Positions 32,657 to 42,341 of a stretch of 64,000 bases of DNA are shown here, in pieces. This DNA comes from Haloferax litoreum (GTDB lineage: Archaea > Halobacteriota > Halobacteria > Halobacteriales > Haloferacaceae): positions 1,178,001 to 1,242,000 of the forward strand of contig NZ_WKJO01000001.1 of NCBI RefSeq assembly GCF_009674605.1. Reading direction: 5' to 3'. The position numbers and the translations under genes were made by a program. Positions within the stretch are counted from its first letter, which is position 1; the number at the start of each line of letters is the position of its first letter. The notes under the pieces were generated by a model. That model was not told where the DNA came from. It saw nothing but the letters and a program-made list of their open reading frames with translations, and ran no database searches.

Positions 32657-33469
32657 CTACTCGGCCCCGATTCCATCACGGATACGCGACCCGACGCGCC
32701 ACCCGATACGGTCTTCGAGTGCTCGCTCGCCGAACGCGTCGACGGCACTCTCGGCCGCGTCGGGGTCGGCTTCGAACGCGACGCCGGGATAGTCGACTGC
32801 CGTGAGGACGAGTGGTGTGGGTGGGGCGGGCGGGATGCCGTCGGGACCTTTCAGGTGCGCCGGGCCGAGGACGTCGTCAATCTTCGACATTGGGGCCGCT
32901 CCCGACGCCACGATGTGGAGGAGCGAGACGAACCGGCGGACGAACTCGCGGGCGAACCCCCCTGCTTCGACGCGGACGACGAGGAAGTCGCCGTCTCTGG
33001 TCAGGTCGCCATCTATCGTTCTAACGGTGCCGTGGGAGTCGGGTGTGAGGTTGTGAAAGTCGTGTTCGCCGCGGAGGGCGTCGAACGCGTCTGTCGCTCG
33101 CCCGTCGTCGAACGACTCGGCCGGTGCGTGAAGGTCGTAGACGTACTCCCGCCTGTTCGGGCGGTGCCTGGCGTGAAAGTCGCCCGGAACGTCCGCGGCG
33201 GCCCACGCTCTGACCGTCCCCGGCAGTTCGGAGTTCAACGCGCGCGGCGTACACCAGTCGGGGCACTCGAACGCGACGGTCTGCGCGAGCGCCGAGACAC
33301 CTGCGTCTGTTCGCCCCGCGGCGGCGTACCCTGTGGGCACGGCGTCTCCCTCACAGACCCCGAGCGAACGGCAAGCGTCGAGAATCGCGTCTTCGACGGT
33401 TGGCACGTCCGGTTGCCGCTGAAACCCGTAGTACGGGCGGCCATCGTAGGCGATACGGAACGCGCGCAT
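32657..33469 (-). CDS. truA: tRNA pseudouridine synthase TruA
   Basis: A 270-aa enzyme that converts uridine 38-40 of tRNA anticodon arms to pseudouridine. The catalytic Asp is D55 in GRTDAGVSA. Other motifs present are FHARHRPNRREYVY, LRGEHDFHNLTP and GGFAREFVRRFV. A TATA-like CTTAACG lies near 33496-33502, at the right distance for a leaderless start at 33469. The protein is complete. Confidence 0.93.
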   Translation of the reverse strand: MRAFRIAYDGRPYYGFQRQPDVPTVEDAILDACRSLGVCEGDAVPTGYAAAGRTDAGVSALAQTVAFECPDWCTPRALNSELPGTVRAWAAADVPGDFHARHRPNRREYVYDLHAPAESFDDGRATDAFDALRGEHDFHNLTPDSHGTVRTIDGDLTRDGDFLVVRVEAGGFAREFVRRFVSLLHIVASGAAPMSKIDDVLGPAHLKGPDGIPPAPPTPLVLTAVDYPGVAFEADPDAAESAVDAFGERALEDRIGWRVGSRIRDGIGAE

Positions 33470-33544
33470 GTCTGGGCGTTTCCCCTGACTGTACTTAACG
33501 GTCTATCTCTGGGGCGACGTGACTGCGTTCGAAAAATGGGTCGG

Positions 33545-33991
33545 TTATTCGGACTCCATCGGCGAGTCTTCGCCTCGGATGGTGAGTATCGGGGTATCAG
33601 ACATCCGCAGGACGCGTTCGGTGACGCTCCCGATGAGGTAACGCTCCAGTCCACGTCGACCGTGCGTGCCCATCACGATGAGGTCCACGTCGTGTTCGTC
33701 GGCGTACCGAAGGATGCCGCGATGCGGCGACCCGTGTTCGACTGCCGTGACGACTTCGACGCCCGCCTCTTCACCGGCCTCGGTGGCCTTCGAGACGATT
33801 CGGTCGCCCTCTTTTTCGTAGGCGCGCACGAGGCCACCGGCGTCGAGTTGTGTCGCGTGGAGGACGCGTTCGTCGACGATGTAGAGTGCGTGAACCGTCG
33901 CGTCGACGGCCTGTGCGAGGTCGAGTGCTTCGTCGAGTGCAGCGTCACTGGGACCACTTCCGTCCAGCGGGACGAGGATAGTGTCGTACAT
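33545..33991 (-). CDS. UspA-family stress protein
   Basis: A single-domain universal stress protein of 148 aa from ATG 33991 (MYDTILVPLDGSGPSDAALD), with the ATP-binding motif GTHGRRGLERYLIGSVTERV near residues 112-131. Normal family length, unlike the longer UspA at 26983. It lies between hisS and truA, in their direction. Confidence 0.9.
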   Translation of the reverse strand: MYDTILVPLDGSGPSDAALDEALDLAQAVDATVHALYIVDERVLHATQLDAGGLVRAYEKEGDRIVSKATEAGEEAGVEVVTAVEHGSPHRGILRYADEHDVDLIVMGTHGRRGLERYLIGSVTERVLRMSDTPILTIRGEDSPMESE

Positions 33992-34115
33992 GTCAGTCGT
34001 CGATACGCTGGCGAGAGAGAAAAGCGCGTTCGCGACTACCACGCGGCGAGAATCGTGCGCACAGGATGGGTCGAGGGACCACCGAACGAAGGCCGCCGAC
34101 CCGACTCCCGGTGGC

Positions 34116-35408
34116 CTATTCGTAGTCTTCGTAGGTGGGTTCGCCGCGGTCACCCGGGAAGTCGTCGACGGGTGCGGTCGTCTGGTCGCCCGATTCCATG
34201 TCCTTGATGGTCACTTCGCCGTTCTCTAAGTCGCGTTCGCCGACGATGACGACACTGGCGGCGTTGATGGAGTCGGCGTAGGACATCTGCGCGCCGAAAC
34301 TCCGACCCGACACGTCCACTTCGACGACGTTGCCCGACGCCCGGAGGTCACGGGCGATACGAGAGGCGACGTCGCGGGTGTCGCCGACGGTGAGGACGTA
34401 GTAGTCCGTGCTGAGTTCTTCTTCCCAGACACCGGCGCGTTGGCAGAGGAGTTGGAGCGGTGCAGCGCCGATGCCGACACCGACAGCAGGTGTCGGTTGG
34501 CCGCCGAAGGACTCGATGAGGTCGTCGTATCGGCCGCCGCCGAAGGCCGCGCGGGAGACTTCGCCCGTCGAGTCGAAACACTCGAAGACGACGCCGGTGT
34601 AGTAGTCGAGGCCACGGGCGGTGGTCAACGACACGTGACAGACGTCGCCGGCACCGAAGTCCTCGGCCGCCGCGAGGACGTTCTGGAGGTTTTCGACCGC
34701 CGCCTCGACGTTCTCGCCGCCGAATTCGGCGATTTCGTCGAGGTCACCACGCTCGATGAGCGTGGCGAACTCGTCGGCCTGGTCGTACGAGAGACCCGCG
34801 TCGGTGAGCAGTCCGAGGTACTCTTCGCGTTCGACCTTCTCGGACTTGTCGACGGCGCGGATGGCGTCTCGAAGGTCCACGTCGGCGTCGAACGAGCGCA
34901 GGAGACCACCGAGGATGTCGCGGTGGGAGACGCGGAACTCGAAATCGTCGGCCGTGAGGCCGAGGTCGAAGAGGGCGTCGGCCGCGAACGCAAGAATCTC
35001 GGCGTCGGCCTCCGGTTCGGTCGACCCGAAGATGTCGGCGTTCGTCTGATAGAACTCGCGGAACCGGCCCTGTTGGACCTGCTCGTACCGCCAGAACGGA
35101 CGGGTCGAGACCCACTTGATGGGCTTCGACAGTTCCTGCTGCTTCGCGACGACCATCCGGGCGACAGTCGGCGTCAACTCCGGGGTGAGAGAGATTTCGC
35201 GCCCGCCCTTGTCCTCGAAGGCGTACAACTCGTCGACGATTTCCTCGCCGGACTTGTCGACGTACATCTGCGTCCGTTCGAGGTGCGGCGTCCCGATTTC
35301 GCGGAACCCGTACCGGGCCGCGGTGGTCTCGACGGTGTCGAAGACCGCTCGTCGGGCCGACATCTCTTCGGGATAGAAATCACGAAATCCCTTGAGTCGC
35401 TCGTACAT
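34116..35408 (-). CDS. hisS: Histidyl-tRNA synthetase
   Basis: Class II synthetase of 430 aa. Motifs: MYERLKGFRDFYPEEM at the N-terminus, motif 2 in RPFWRYEQVQQGRFREFYQT, the histidine-specific signatures near TTARGLDYYTGVVFE and AAFGGGRYDDLIESFGG, and an anticodon-binding C-terminal domain. It is complete. The N-terminal MYERLKGFRD is the standard start. Confidence 0.95.
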   Translation of the reverse strand: MYERLKGFRDFYPEEMSARRAVFDTVETTAARYGFREIGTPHLERTQMYVDKSGEEIVDELYAFEDKGGREISLTPELTPTVARMVVAKQQELSKPIKWVSTRPFWRYEQVQQGRFREFYQTNADIFGSTEPEADAEILAFAADALFDLGLTADDFEFRVSHRDILGGLLRSFDADVDLRDAIRAVDKSEKVEREEYLGLLTDAGLSYDQADEFATLIERGDLDEIAEFGGENVEAAVENLQNVLAAAEDFGAGDVCHVSLTTARGLDYYTGVVFECFDSTGEVSRAAFGGGRYDDLIESFGGQPTPAVGVGIGAAPLQLLCQRAGVWEEELSTDYYVLTVGDTRDVASRIARDLRASGNVVEVDVSGRSFGAQMSYADSINAASVVIVGERDLENGEVTIKDMESGDQTTAPVDDFPGDRGEPTYEDYE

Positions 35409-35480
35409 GGACAGTGGTTGGCGAAGGCCGCGCTTGAAACCTGTTGTTCGGGCGCGCGGACCCCGTGTGGCCTCTTCGGG

Positions 35481-36386
35481 CTACCTGACGGCAGCGACGA
35501 GCATCCCCACGTCGCCGATGGCGATGAGTGCCACACCGGCGACGGCGAGGAACGCCGCGACGAGGCGGGTGCCGAACTGGGATTCGCGGAGGATGACGCC
35601 GCCGAGGATGACCGCCACGACGGCCTGCGTGTTGATGATGGGCGACCCGATACTTGCGGGAACCAGCGAGAACGCCACCGAGGTGACGTGCTCACTGCCG
35701 GCGACGAGGAGGCCGGCGGCAGCGAATCGCGGGAGTTCCTGTCGAATCGGTCGCCAGTCGCGGACGGCGAGTGGGAACAAGACGAGTGCACCGCCGACGA
35801 ATAGAATCGGCACCCAGAGCGTCGTCGGGATGGCCAGTTCCTGTAACCCGACGCGCTTTCCCACGTCGCTCGCGGCGTAGCAGGCCGCACTCGCCAGTGC
35901 GAACTGCGCTGGCCGAGAGGTTGCGGCCCGGCGAAGCGGGTCGAAGAGGCCGCCGCCTTCGTAGTTGGCGACGTACACCGCCATCGTCGCCACGGCGACG
36001 CCACCGAGTTGAAGCGCAGTCAGATGCTCCGACAACAGGAGAATCTCGATAGGCAAGACGAACACCGGGACGAGTTTGTTTATGGGTGCGACGTAGGACA
36101 CGTCACCGCCGTCGAGCGCGTAGATGAACAAGACGAACCCGAGGCCGATGAACACGATTGTCGCGGCAACGACGGCGATACCGGACACTCCGAGCGTCGC
36201 GAGGGAGGGAACCGAATCGGGGTCGAGTCTCGTCGCCGTGACCGGTGCGTACCAGAGGAGGGCGAACGCGTTCACCGCGACGGCGATTTGCGCACCCGAG
36301 TACGCACTGAAGAACCGCTTGAGGACGAAGATGTAGACGCCCCAGCCGAGGGCGGCGAGGACGGCGTAGAAGATACCGGGGTCCAT
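35481..36386 (-). CDS. EamA/DMT-family transporter, third in the window
   Basis: A 301-aa membrane protein with about ten helices in two EamA repeats. It starts MDPGIFYAVLAALGWGVYIF; the conserved segment KLVPVFVLPIEILLLSEHLT in the first repeat is typical. It lies upstream of hisS and downstream of the PP-loop gene, all in the same direction. Substrate unknown. Confidence 0.85.
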   Translation of the reverse strand: MDPGIFYAVLAALGWGVYIFVLKRFFSAYSGAQIAVAVNAFALLWYAPVTATRLDPDSVPSLATLGVSGIAVVAATIVFIGLGFVLFIYALDGGDVSYVAPINKLVPVFVLPIEILLLSEHLTALQLGGVAVATMAVYVANYEGGGLFDPLRRAATSRPAQFALASAACYAASDVGKRVGLQELAIPTTLWVPILFVGGALVLFPLAVRDWRPIRQELPRFAAAGLLVAGSEHVTSVAFSLVPASIGSPIINTQAVVAVILGGVILRESQFGTRLVAAFLAVAGVALIAIGDVGMLVAAVR

Positions 36387-36462
36387 GATTTACTCGGTGA
36401 CGGGTACCGTGAAAAGCGACGCGATACCGATGTGAGCGGAGCGTCTCCCCGACAGCGACCGA

Positions 36463-37053
36463 CTATCGGCGTCCGTGGACGTAACTCTGGACGTGGGCGG
36501 GGAACACTTCTTCGACGGCGTCGGGCCCGTGTTCTGTTGCGATGAGGGTTCGGAGTTCGCCTTCGTAGTCGGCCTTGGGTATCTCTTCGGACGGTCCGGT
36601 CTCGACGTGGAGGTGGGATTCCACGAGGCGGTCGACCGCACTGCGTCCGAATCCCGACAGGGGAGAGAGGTAATCGACGCCGTGGCGGTCTTCGAGGCTC
36701 TGTGCCTGCGCCCGCGAGATGGACGGGACTCGGTCGTCTCGGCGTGTTCCGTCGGCGACGGCGTCGAATCCCATCCCACACACGGATTCGAGAGCGTGCT
36801 CGTGGACCTGCTGGATGCCGTTTCGTGGGTAGCCATCTTCGACCATGCGCGTCGCGGCGCTCTCGGCCACGTCGTGGTCCAGTTCGAGCGTCTCGAACTC
36901 GTAGCCGAGTTCGAGCGCGGCGTCTCTGGCGTGTTTCCAGTCGTCGGTGACGTCGAAGTGTGCGGTCACGAGCGTCACGTCGTAGAACGTATCGAGAAGC
37001 AGTGCGGCGAGCGAAGAGTCCTTGCCGCCGCTGTAGAGGAGCGCGAGGTCCAC
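36463..37053 (-). CDS. PP-loop ATPase beside PDCD5 and S19e
   Basis: A 196-aa protein of the N-type ATP pyrophosphatase fold. The PP-loop is SGGKDSS at residues 8-14, and a conserved GMGFDAVADGTRRDDRVPS segment is near 93-111. The fold adenylates a substrate, often tRNA or a small molecule. It starts 4 bp after the stop of PDCD5, so it is probably cotranscribed with PDCD5 and S19e. Because of that company, a role in tRNA modification or translation is plausible but unproven. Confidence 0.8.
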   Translation of the reverse strand: MDLALLYSGGKDSSLAALLLDTFYDVTLVTAHFDVTDDWKHARDAALELGYEFETLELDHDVAESAATRMVEDGYPRNGIQQVHEHALESVCGMGFDAVADGTRRDDRVPSISRAQAQSLEDRHGVDYLSPLSGFGRSAVDRLVESHLHVETGPSEEIPKADYEGELRTLIATEHGPDAVEEVFPAHVQSYVHGRR

Positions 37054-37057
37054 GTGC

Positions 37058-37417
37058 TTACCGACGGCGGATGTTGAAGCTCTTGGACTCCGGTTGGAGT
37101 TCCTTCAGTAGCGCTTTCATCTTCTCGTCGTCGATGCGGCCCTGAATGCGGCCGCTCTGAGCGAGTGCGACGATTTGGCGTTCGACCTGGTCGGCGAAGT
37201 CCGGCTTGGACATCTGGACTGCGTTGAGGCGCTGGCGGGCCTCGTCGGTCAGATACTGTTTGAGCAGGGCCTGCTTCTGCTGTTCGGCACGCTGCTGTGC
37301 CGCCTCTTCTGCCTGCTGTTGCTCCGCGGAACCGCCTTGCCCGGCCTGTTCCTGGAGTTCCTGCATCTTCTTGCGTCGAAGCTCCTCCAGTCGCTCGTCG
37401 TCTGGGCTGCCACTCAT
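37058..37417 (-). CDS. PDCD5-family DNA-binding protein
   Basis: A 119-aa protein homologous to eukaryotic PDCD5/TFAR19. It has a Gln-rich helical N-terminus ([20 protein letters not shown]) and the core [42 protein letters not shown]. In archaea it is conserved next to ribosomal protein S19e, as seen here. Proposed roles are nucleic-acid binding or help in protein folding. Confidence 0.92.
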   Translation of the reverse strand: MSGSPDDERLEELRRKKMQELQEQAGQGGSAEQQQAEEAAQQRAEQQKQALLKQYLTDEARQRLNAVQMSKPDFADQVERQIVALAQSGRIQGRIDDEKMKALLKELQPESKSFNIRRR

Positions 37418-37521
37418 ATCCTAGGGCACGGTCTGATGTCTGAAAACCATTACGGACCCGTATAACGACCGCTCTCCGTGGGGTTCACGGTCGAAGAAGA
37501 ACTCTCGGTGTGTCGAAACGT

Positions 37522-37977
37522 CTACGCGTAGCGTTCGAGTTCCGGACGGTCGAGGTCCGCGAGAACGTCGGAAGCAGCGTTGTCGAGGAAGCTCGTTCCC
37601 TCGGCAGTGATGCGGCGGCCTTCACCCTTGGCGGTCTCGACGAGACCCTCGTCTTCGAGTTGCTGGAGGAGCTTGCGAATGATCTTCTTGCTCCCGGTGT
37701 CGCTGTGTGCGCCCGCGACGCTGTAGCGGTTGGAGCCACGCTTGAGGCCACCGTACTCAGTAGCGAGACGGTCGACACCGACTGGGCCGTTCATCGCGAC
37801 CTTGCGGAGCAGGCTCGCGCCGCGGATGAACCAGAAGTTGTCCTGCTGTGGGGGCAGTTCACGGGTCTGGCCGGTCTTAGCGAAGGCCATCCAGTCGGGT
37901 TGCTCGATACGGTCCTCGAGTCGTCCGGCGACCTCTTCGATGAGGGCGTCCGCCGGGACGTCATAGATGGTTACCAT
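37522..37977 (-). CDS. rps19e: Ribosomal protein S19e
   Basis: A 151-aa small-subunit protein, starting MVTIYDVPADALIEEVAGRL at ATG 37977. Features are the WMAFAKTGQTRELPPQ motif and the DNA-binding-like winged helix GLKRGSNRYSVAGAHSDTGS. GTTTAAAG at 38001-38008 sits 27 bp upstream, so it is leaderless. PDCD5 and a PP-loop protein follow in the same direction. Confidence 0.96.
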   Translation of the reverse strand: MVTIYDVPADALIEEVAGRLEDRIEQPDWMAFAKTGQTRELPPQQDNFWFIRGASLLRKVAMNGPVGVDRLATEYGGLKRGSNRYSVAGAHSDTGSKKIIRKLLQQLEDEGLVETAKGEGRRITAEGTSFLDNAASDVLADLDRPELERYA

Positions 37978-38093
37978 GGCTATTGGTTCATAATCGCGGC
38001 GTTTAAAGGCATCGTATTCGCCCGATACGGGCAGTTGGAGGCTCCTGCGCCCCGCCCGGCGTGTGTCGGAGACACACCCTGAGACGCGGGTGT

Positions 38094-39122
38094 TTAGGCT
38101 CGCCATCCACGGGCGCTCTCGAGGCCCATCACGAGACCACCGAGGAGTGTCGGCACCCAGTAGACGAACCCGCGGAAGAGGACGACGCCGGCAGTCGCCA
38201 CGTCGAATCCGACGGCGGGACTGGCCGCCGCGACGAGGATGGCGAGCGTCCACTCGATGCCACCTGCACCGCCCGGAAGCGGTGTCACACCAGCAATCGC
38301 GCCGATGGGAACGACGAACAACGCGATGGAGAACGCGATTGGTGCGCCGATGGCGTGGAACGCAGTCCAGAGGCCAATCATCTGACAGAGCCACCCGAAC
38401 CCAGAGAGGCCCAGCGCAACCGCCAGCCCACGCGGGTTTCGACCCACACGCTCGATAGAGCGGAAGAAGCCGTTGATACGGCGTTCGACGCCGTCCGTGG
38501 ACGGAACCGAGATGCGCGGAATGTACCGTGCGACGGTCTGGATGACCGGTGTCAGCGCTCGAATGATTTTCTGTTCGAGTTCGTAGCGCCGTTCCCAGAC
38601 GACGTAGACAGCGGTCGGAACGCCGATTGCGAGGCCGACGACGGCGATAAAGGCGATTTCGAGGTTACGTCCGAGAGTGACTTCGGTGGCGTAGTACCCC
38701 ACGCCGATGAGGGCGATAGTGATAGACGGGACGAAGTTGAGTGTGTCCACGCTGGCGATTGCGGCGAGTCCCGTCTCGTACTCGGTGTCGGTACTCCGCG
38801 AGATGAGGAGGGCGGTCACAGGCTCGCCGCCGGCCTGTCCAAACGGCGTGATGTTGTTGGAGAACATCGCGCCCGTGAAGACGAGGAACGACCGCAACAC
38901 GGAGATGTCGACGCCGAGGACGCCGAGGACTGTCTTTAGCGAGGTTCCCCACGCGACCAGCCAGACGAGCGTGATGGCGAAGAGGCCGACCAGGAACACG
39001 GGGCTCACCATCGTCAACCGGCTGACGAGTTCGTCCACGCCCGCAAAGTAGAACAAGACGGCGAAGACGACGAACGCGGCGGCGAACCCGAGGAGCGTCG
39101 CACGAATGTTCTCGCGGGCCAT
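38094..39122 (-). CDS. Flippase-like membrane protein (UPF0104/LPG_synthase_TM)
   Basis: A 342-aa protein with about eight transmembrane helices, starting MARENIRATLLGFAAAFVVF. Family signatures are SNNITPFGQAGGEPVTALLISR in the first half and GAIAGVTPLPGGAGGIEWTLAIL in the second. The family is related to the lysylphosphatidylglycerol synthase membrane domain and is thought to move lipids or polyprenol intermediates. CATTAAGG near 39151 is a suitable TATA box. It is divergent from thiL. Confidence 0.85.
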   Translation of the reverse strand: MARENIRATLLGFAAAFVVFAVLFYFAGVDELVSRLTMVSPVFLVGLFAITLVWLVAWGTSLKTVLGVLGVDISVLRSFLVFTGAMFSNNITPFGQAGGEPVTALLISRSTDTEYETGLAAIASVDTLNFVPSITIALIGVGYYATEVTLGRNLEIAFIAVVGLAIGVPTAVYVVWERRYELEQKIIRALTPVIQTVARYIPRISVPSTDGVERRINGFFRSIERVGRNPRGLAVALGLSGFGWLCQMIGLWTAFHAIGAPIAFSIALFVVPIGAIAGVTPLPGGAGGIEWTLAILVAAASPAVGFDVATAGVVLFRGFVYWVPTLLGGLVMGLESARGWRA

Positions 39123-39302
39123 CTGCCTGAAATGTGTCTACGACGAGCATTAAGGCACCGGATTACGCGGCCGAGAACGGCCTTCGGTCCGGCGAAGTGC
39201 CGTGTTCTGGCTCGTGGTTCGACGTGGTTTGGACCTACACCGTGCCGGATTCGACCGCCGGGGATAGATGGACATTTCCGCCGGGAGAGACACGTCGAAC
39301 GT

Positions 39303-40184
39303 ATGGACGAGCGCACCGCCCTCCGACTGCTCGCTGCGGACCTGCCCGGCGCGGGCGACGACGCCGCCATCGTCGATGGTCTCGTCGTCACGACGGACAT
39401 GCTCCACGAGGCCACGGACTTTCCCGATGGCACGACCCGCTACACTGCCGGGTGGCGGGCAGTCGGCGCATCCTTGTCAGACGTTGCTGCGATGGGGGCC
39501 ACAGCGACGTGCGCAGTCGCCGTCTACGCCGCGGCCGAACTCGACGAGACGGAACTCCGTGACTTCGTGCAGGGCGCTCGTGACGTGTGTGAGGCCGTCT
39601 CCGCGGAGTACGTCGGCGGTGACCTCGACACCCACCGGGAGTTCACGACGGTCAGTACGGCTATCGGTCGCACCGACGACCCGGTTCTCCGGTCGGGTGC
39701 GCGTCCGGGTGACCTCCTCTGTGTGACGGGCGAACTCGGCCGCTCGGCCGCCGCCGTTCGTCTGTTCGACGCCGGCGAGACAGAACGCGCAAACGACCTG
39801 TTTCGGTTCACGCCGCGCGTCGCTGCCGGCGTCCGACTCGCGGCGTCGGCGACGGCGATGATGGACTCCAGCGATGGACTCGCCCGGTCTGTCCACCAAC
39901 TCGCCGAGGCGAGCGAGTGCGGATTCGAACTCGACTGGGACGCGCTCCCGGTCCACGACGCCGTCGACGAAGTCGCCACCGACGCCGCCGACAGACGTGA
40001 CCTCTCTGCGTACTTCGGCGAAGACTTCGAACTCGTGTTCACCATCCCCGAAGACGAACTCGCCGCCGTCCGCGACGACGTGGCCGTTCCGCTCACTGTG
40101 GTCGGACGAGTGACGGAGGATGAGACAATCGTCGCCGACGGGGAACCGCTCCCGGACCGTGGGTACACTCACGGCGGTGACTGA
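39303..40184 (+). CDS. thiL: Thiamine-monophosphate kinase
   Basis: A 293-aa ATP-dependent kinase that makes thiamine diphosphate from thiamine monophosphate. Motifs: GAGDDAAIVDG at residues about 16-26, TTDMLHEATDFP near 30, GWRAVGASLSDVAAMGA near 50, CVTGELG in the middle, MMDSSDGLARSVHQLAEAS near 190 and YFGEDFELVFTI near 240. Length and order fit ThiL. ATG 39303 begins at MDERTALRLLAADLPG. Confidence 0.93.
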   Translation: MDERTALRLLAADLPGAGDDAAIVDGLVVTTDMLHEATDFPDGTTRYTAGWRAVGASLSDVAAMGATATCAVAVYAAAELDETELRDFVQGARDVCEAVSAEYVGGDLDTHREFTTVSTAIGRTDDPVLRSGARPGDLLCVTGELGRSAAAVRLFDAGETERANDLFRFTPRVAAGVRLAASATAMMDSSDGLARSVHQLAEASECGFELDWDALPVHDAVDEVATDAADRRDLSAYFGEDFELVFTIPEDELAAVRDDVAVPLTVVGRVTEDETIVADGEPLPDRGYTHGGD

Positions 40185-40291
40185 GTGCCGACCGCCTGTC
40201 GGTTCCAAACCGCTGTTCCCGACGTTTGACACGTTCTCGTGACGAGAGAACCACTGGGGTGTGCTATCGTAATGGCGGGGAATCTTCTAGT

Positions 40292-41137
40292 ATGGCTTCT
40301 GAATCCACGCTTCAGCGGCAGGTGTCCCGGTTCACGCAGAGTGCCGCGTGGACACCACGAGACGCGTTGTTCGTCGCAGTGGGTGTCTACGCCCTCTGGG
40401 TTATCGCGACGTTCGTCTTCGAAGGGCGAATCCAGACGCTCTTACGGCCGGACGCGACGTTCGACAGGTTAGTGTACGCTGTCGTGGCGAACCTCCTCGT
40501 AGGAACTGTTCTTGCGATGTGGGTAGTCCGGCGCATCGTCGCAGCAGACGTGGTCGAACAGGTGCGAGCCGGCTTCCAGTCGGCCCTTCGAACTGTCGGT
40601 GGTGTCGTCGTCGCCGCCGCAGTCGGCCTGACGCTATACGTCGTACAGAACCCACCGTCTACGGACCCGATGGTCGTCGGAAACGTCTTCGCGCAGGTCC
40701 TTCCGACTTCTATCGCCGAAGTGGTCGTCTGCTGGGTACTGGTCGGCGCGACTGTCGAGGCGGTTCTCCGCGGCCGTGGGTCGAACAGGTACCTCGCAAT
40801 CGGTGTCGCAATCGTGACTGCGAGCGTCCTCTTCGGTGTCTACCACGTCGCACATAGCCCACCGTTCAACACGCTCTCACAGGTCGTATTGCTCACCGTC
40901 GTCGGCGTCGTCACGAGTCTCGTGTTCTTCCTGACCCGAGACGTGTACGCGACTGTCGTCTTCCACACGATGCTGGCCCTCACCGGTGTCACGCAGTCGC
41001 TCGCGGACGCTGGACGACTCGGGACGTTTACCGACCCGGTAGTCCCACTGTTCGTCGTTGCACTCGTGGCAGTGGCCGTCCTCGTCGCGGCCGACGTTGG
41101 ATTCGTTCGGCGCGCGCGGGGCGAACTGCACGCGTAA
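40292..41137 (+). CDS. CPBP-like intramembrane protease family protein, degenerate
   Basis: A 281-aa membrane protein with about seven helices. The start at ATG 40292 (MASESTLQRQVSRFTQSAAW) is preferred over an upstream GTG 66 bp earlier. The CPBP region includes GATVEAVLRGRGSN, a weak version of the EExxxR motif with only one Glu, then FGVYHVAHSPPFNTL (FxxxH) and VVFHTMLALTG. The missing Glu suggests loss of protease activity or a diverged subfamily. Confidence 0.7.
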   Translation: MASESTLQRQVSRFTQSAAWTPRDALFVAVGVYALWVIATFVFEGRIQTLLRPDATFDRLVYAVVANLLVGTVLAMWVVRRIVAADVVEQVRAGFQSALRTVGGVVVAAAVGLTLYVVQNPPSTDPMVVGNVFAQVLPTSIAEVVVCWVLVGATVEAVLRGRGSNRYLAIGVAIVTASVLFGVYHVAHSPPFNTLSQVVLLTVVGVVTSLVFFLTRDVYATVVFHTMLALTGVTQSLADAGRLGTFTDPVVPLFVVALVAVAVLVAADVGFVRRARGELHA

Positions 41138-41201
41138 CGTGCCCCGAACGCCCCAGAAAACGCCCCTCACTCACGCCGTGGACGACATCACTGCCCGCTG
41201 A

Positions 41202-42341
41202 TTATCCCGGAATCACTTGAATCGGCACGAGCAGGAAGCACGCCGCACCGAGGGCGAACGTGAACAACCCGATAGCGATGCGACCCGCACCGAGGGGCGT
41301 CTCGTCCACTGGGTCCGCCGGTCCGTTGTAGGCGATGAACGTCGAGAGGAGGCCCCAGAAGAACCAGAGGCCGACAGACTCGTTGATGCCGAGGCCACGA
41401 ACGTAGTGAAGGTAGCCCGCGATTCCGAACAGGACGAGCGGGACGGCCGCAGCGAGTGATTCCTGTCGCTCACCGAGCATCGCGCGGACCATGTGCCCCC
41501 CGTCGAGTTGGCCGACCGGGAGCAGGTTCAAGACGGTGAAGAACATCCCCACCCATCCGCCGATGACGACGGGGTGGACGACGGTTCGCGGGTCGGGGTA
41601 CTCCGTCGGGCGGCCGAGGAGCGTGGCGATGGCGTCCAAGAGCGGTGGATTGTTGAAGATGATGACGTCACTCGAACTCGAAAAGGCCCACGCCGGGACC
41701 GTCATCGGTTCGAGCGAGAGGCCGACGGCGGTGACCACGATGGTCGCCGCGAGACCAGCGAGGGGGCCGGCGACACCGATATCGAACAACGCCTTTCGGT
41801 CCGGCATCTGTCCGCGCATGCGAATGATTGCACCCAGCGTCCCGAACGGGAAGATGAACGGGATGAGGTACGGGAGCGAGACGTTGACACCGTGGTACTT
41901 TCCCATGAGGTAGTGGCCCAGTTCGTGGACGGAGAGGACGCCGAGGATAGCGGCCGTGAAGGGCCACGCTTGGAGGGCGAGAAGCGGGTTGGCGGCGAGG
42001 TCAGACAGCGGAACGTAGTACCACCCAACCGCCCCGACGAACAGTGTCGAGACGATTGTCGCGACGAACAGGGCGAGGTTCTTCCACGGAACACCGTCGA
42101 TGCCATTCGAGATAGGTTCGGCGACGACGACGTCGGTTCCGCCGAATCCGGTCGTCTGTGCCTGTACTTCGTACCCGGCCCGTCGGAATGCCGGCCAGAC
42201 CTCCCGGACGAGCATCTGCTCCGGGACCAACGACTCACCGTAGTAGACCAGTCGCTCTCCATCGGTCCGTGTCTCGTGAACGTCGAAGACAGCACGAAGT
42301 GCCTCGACCGGCGGCCCGTCCGCCGATTCGACCTGTTCCAT
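41202..42341 (-). CDS. Site-2 protease family (M50) membrane metallopeptidase
   Basis: A 379-aa intramembrane zinc protease. An 80-residue soluble N-terminal domain (YYGESLVPEQMLVREVWPAF) precedes about seven helices. Catalytic HELGH is at residues 139-143 and the third ligand is in GQLDGGHMV near 286. No PDZ domain is visible, unlike the S2P at 48696. GCATAAATCC at 42368-42377 is a TATA box at leaderless distance. The substrate is unknown. Confidence 0.9.
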   Translation of the reverse strand: MEQVESADGPPVEALRAVFDVHETRTDGERLVYYGESLVPEQMLVREVWPAFRRAGYEVQAQTTGFGGTDVVVAEPISNGIDGVPWKNLALFVATIVSTLFVGAVGWYYVPLSDLAANPLLALQAWPFTAAILGVLSVHELGHYLMGKYHGVNVSLPYLIPFIFPFGTLGAIIRMRGQMPDRKALFDIGVAGPLAGLAATIVVTAVGLSLEPMTVPAWAFSSSSDVIIFNNPPLLDAIATLLGRPTEYPDPRTVVHPVVIGGWVGMFFTVLNLLPVGQLDGGHMVRAMLGERQESLAAAVPLVLFGIAGYLHYVRGLGINESVGLWFFWGLLSTFIAYNGPADPVDETPLGAGRIAIGLFTFALGAACFLLVPIQVIPG

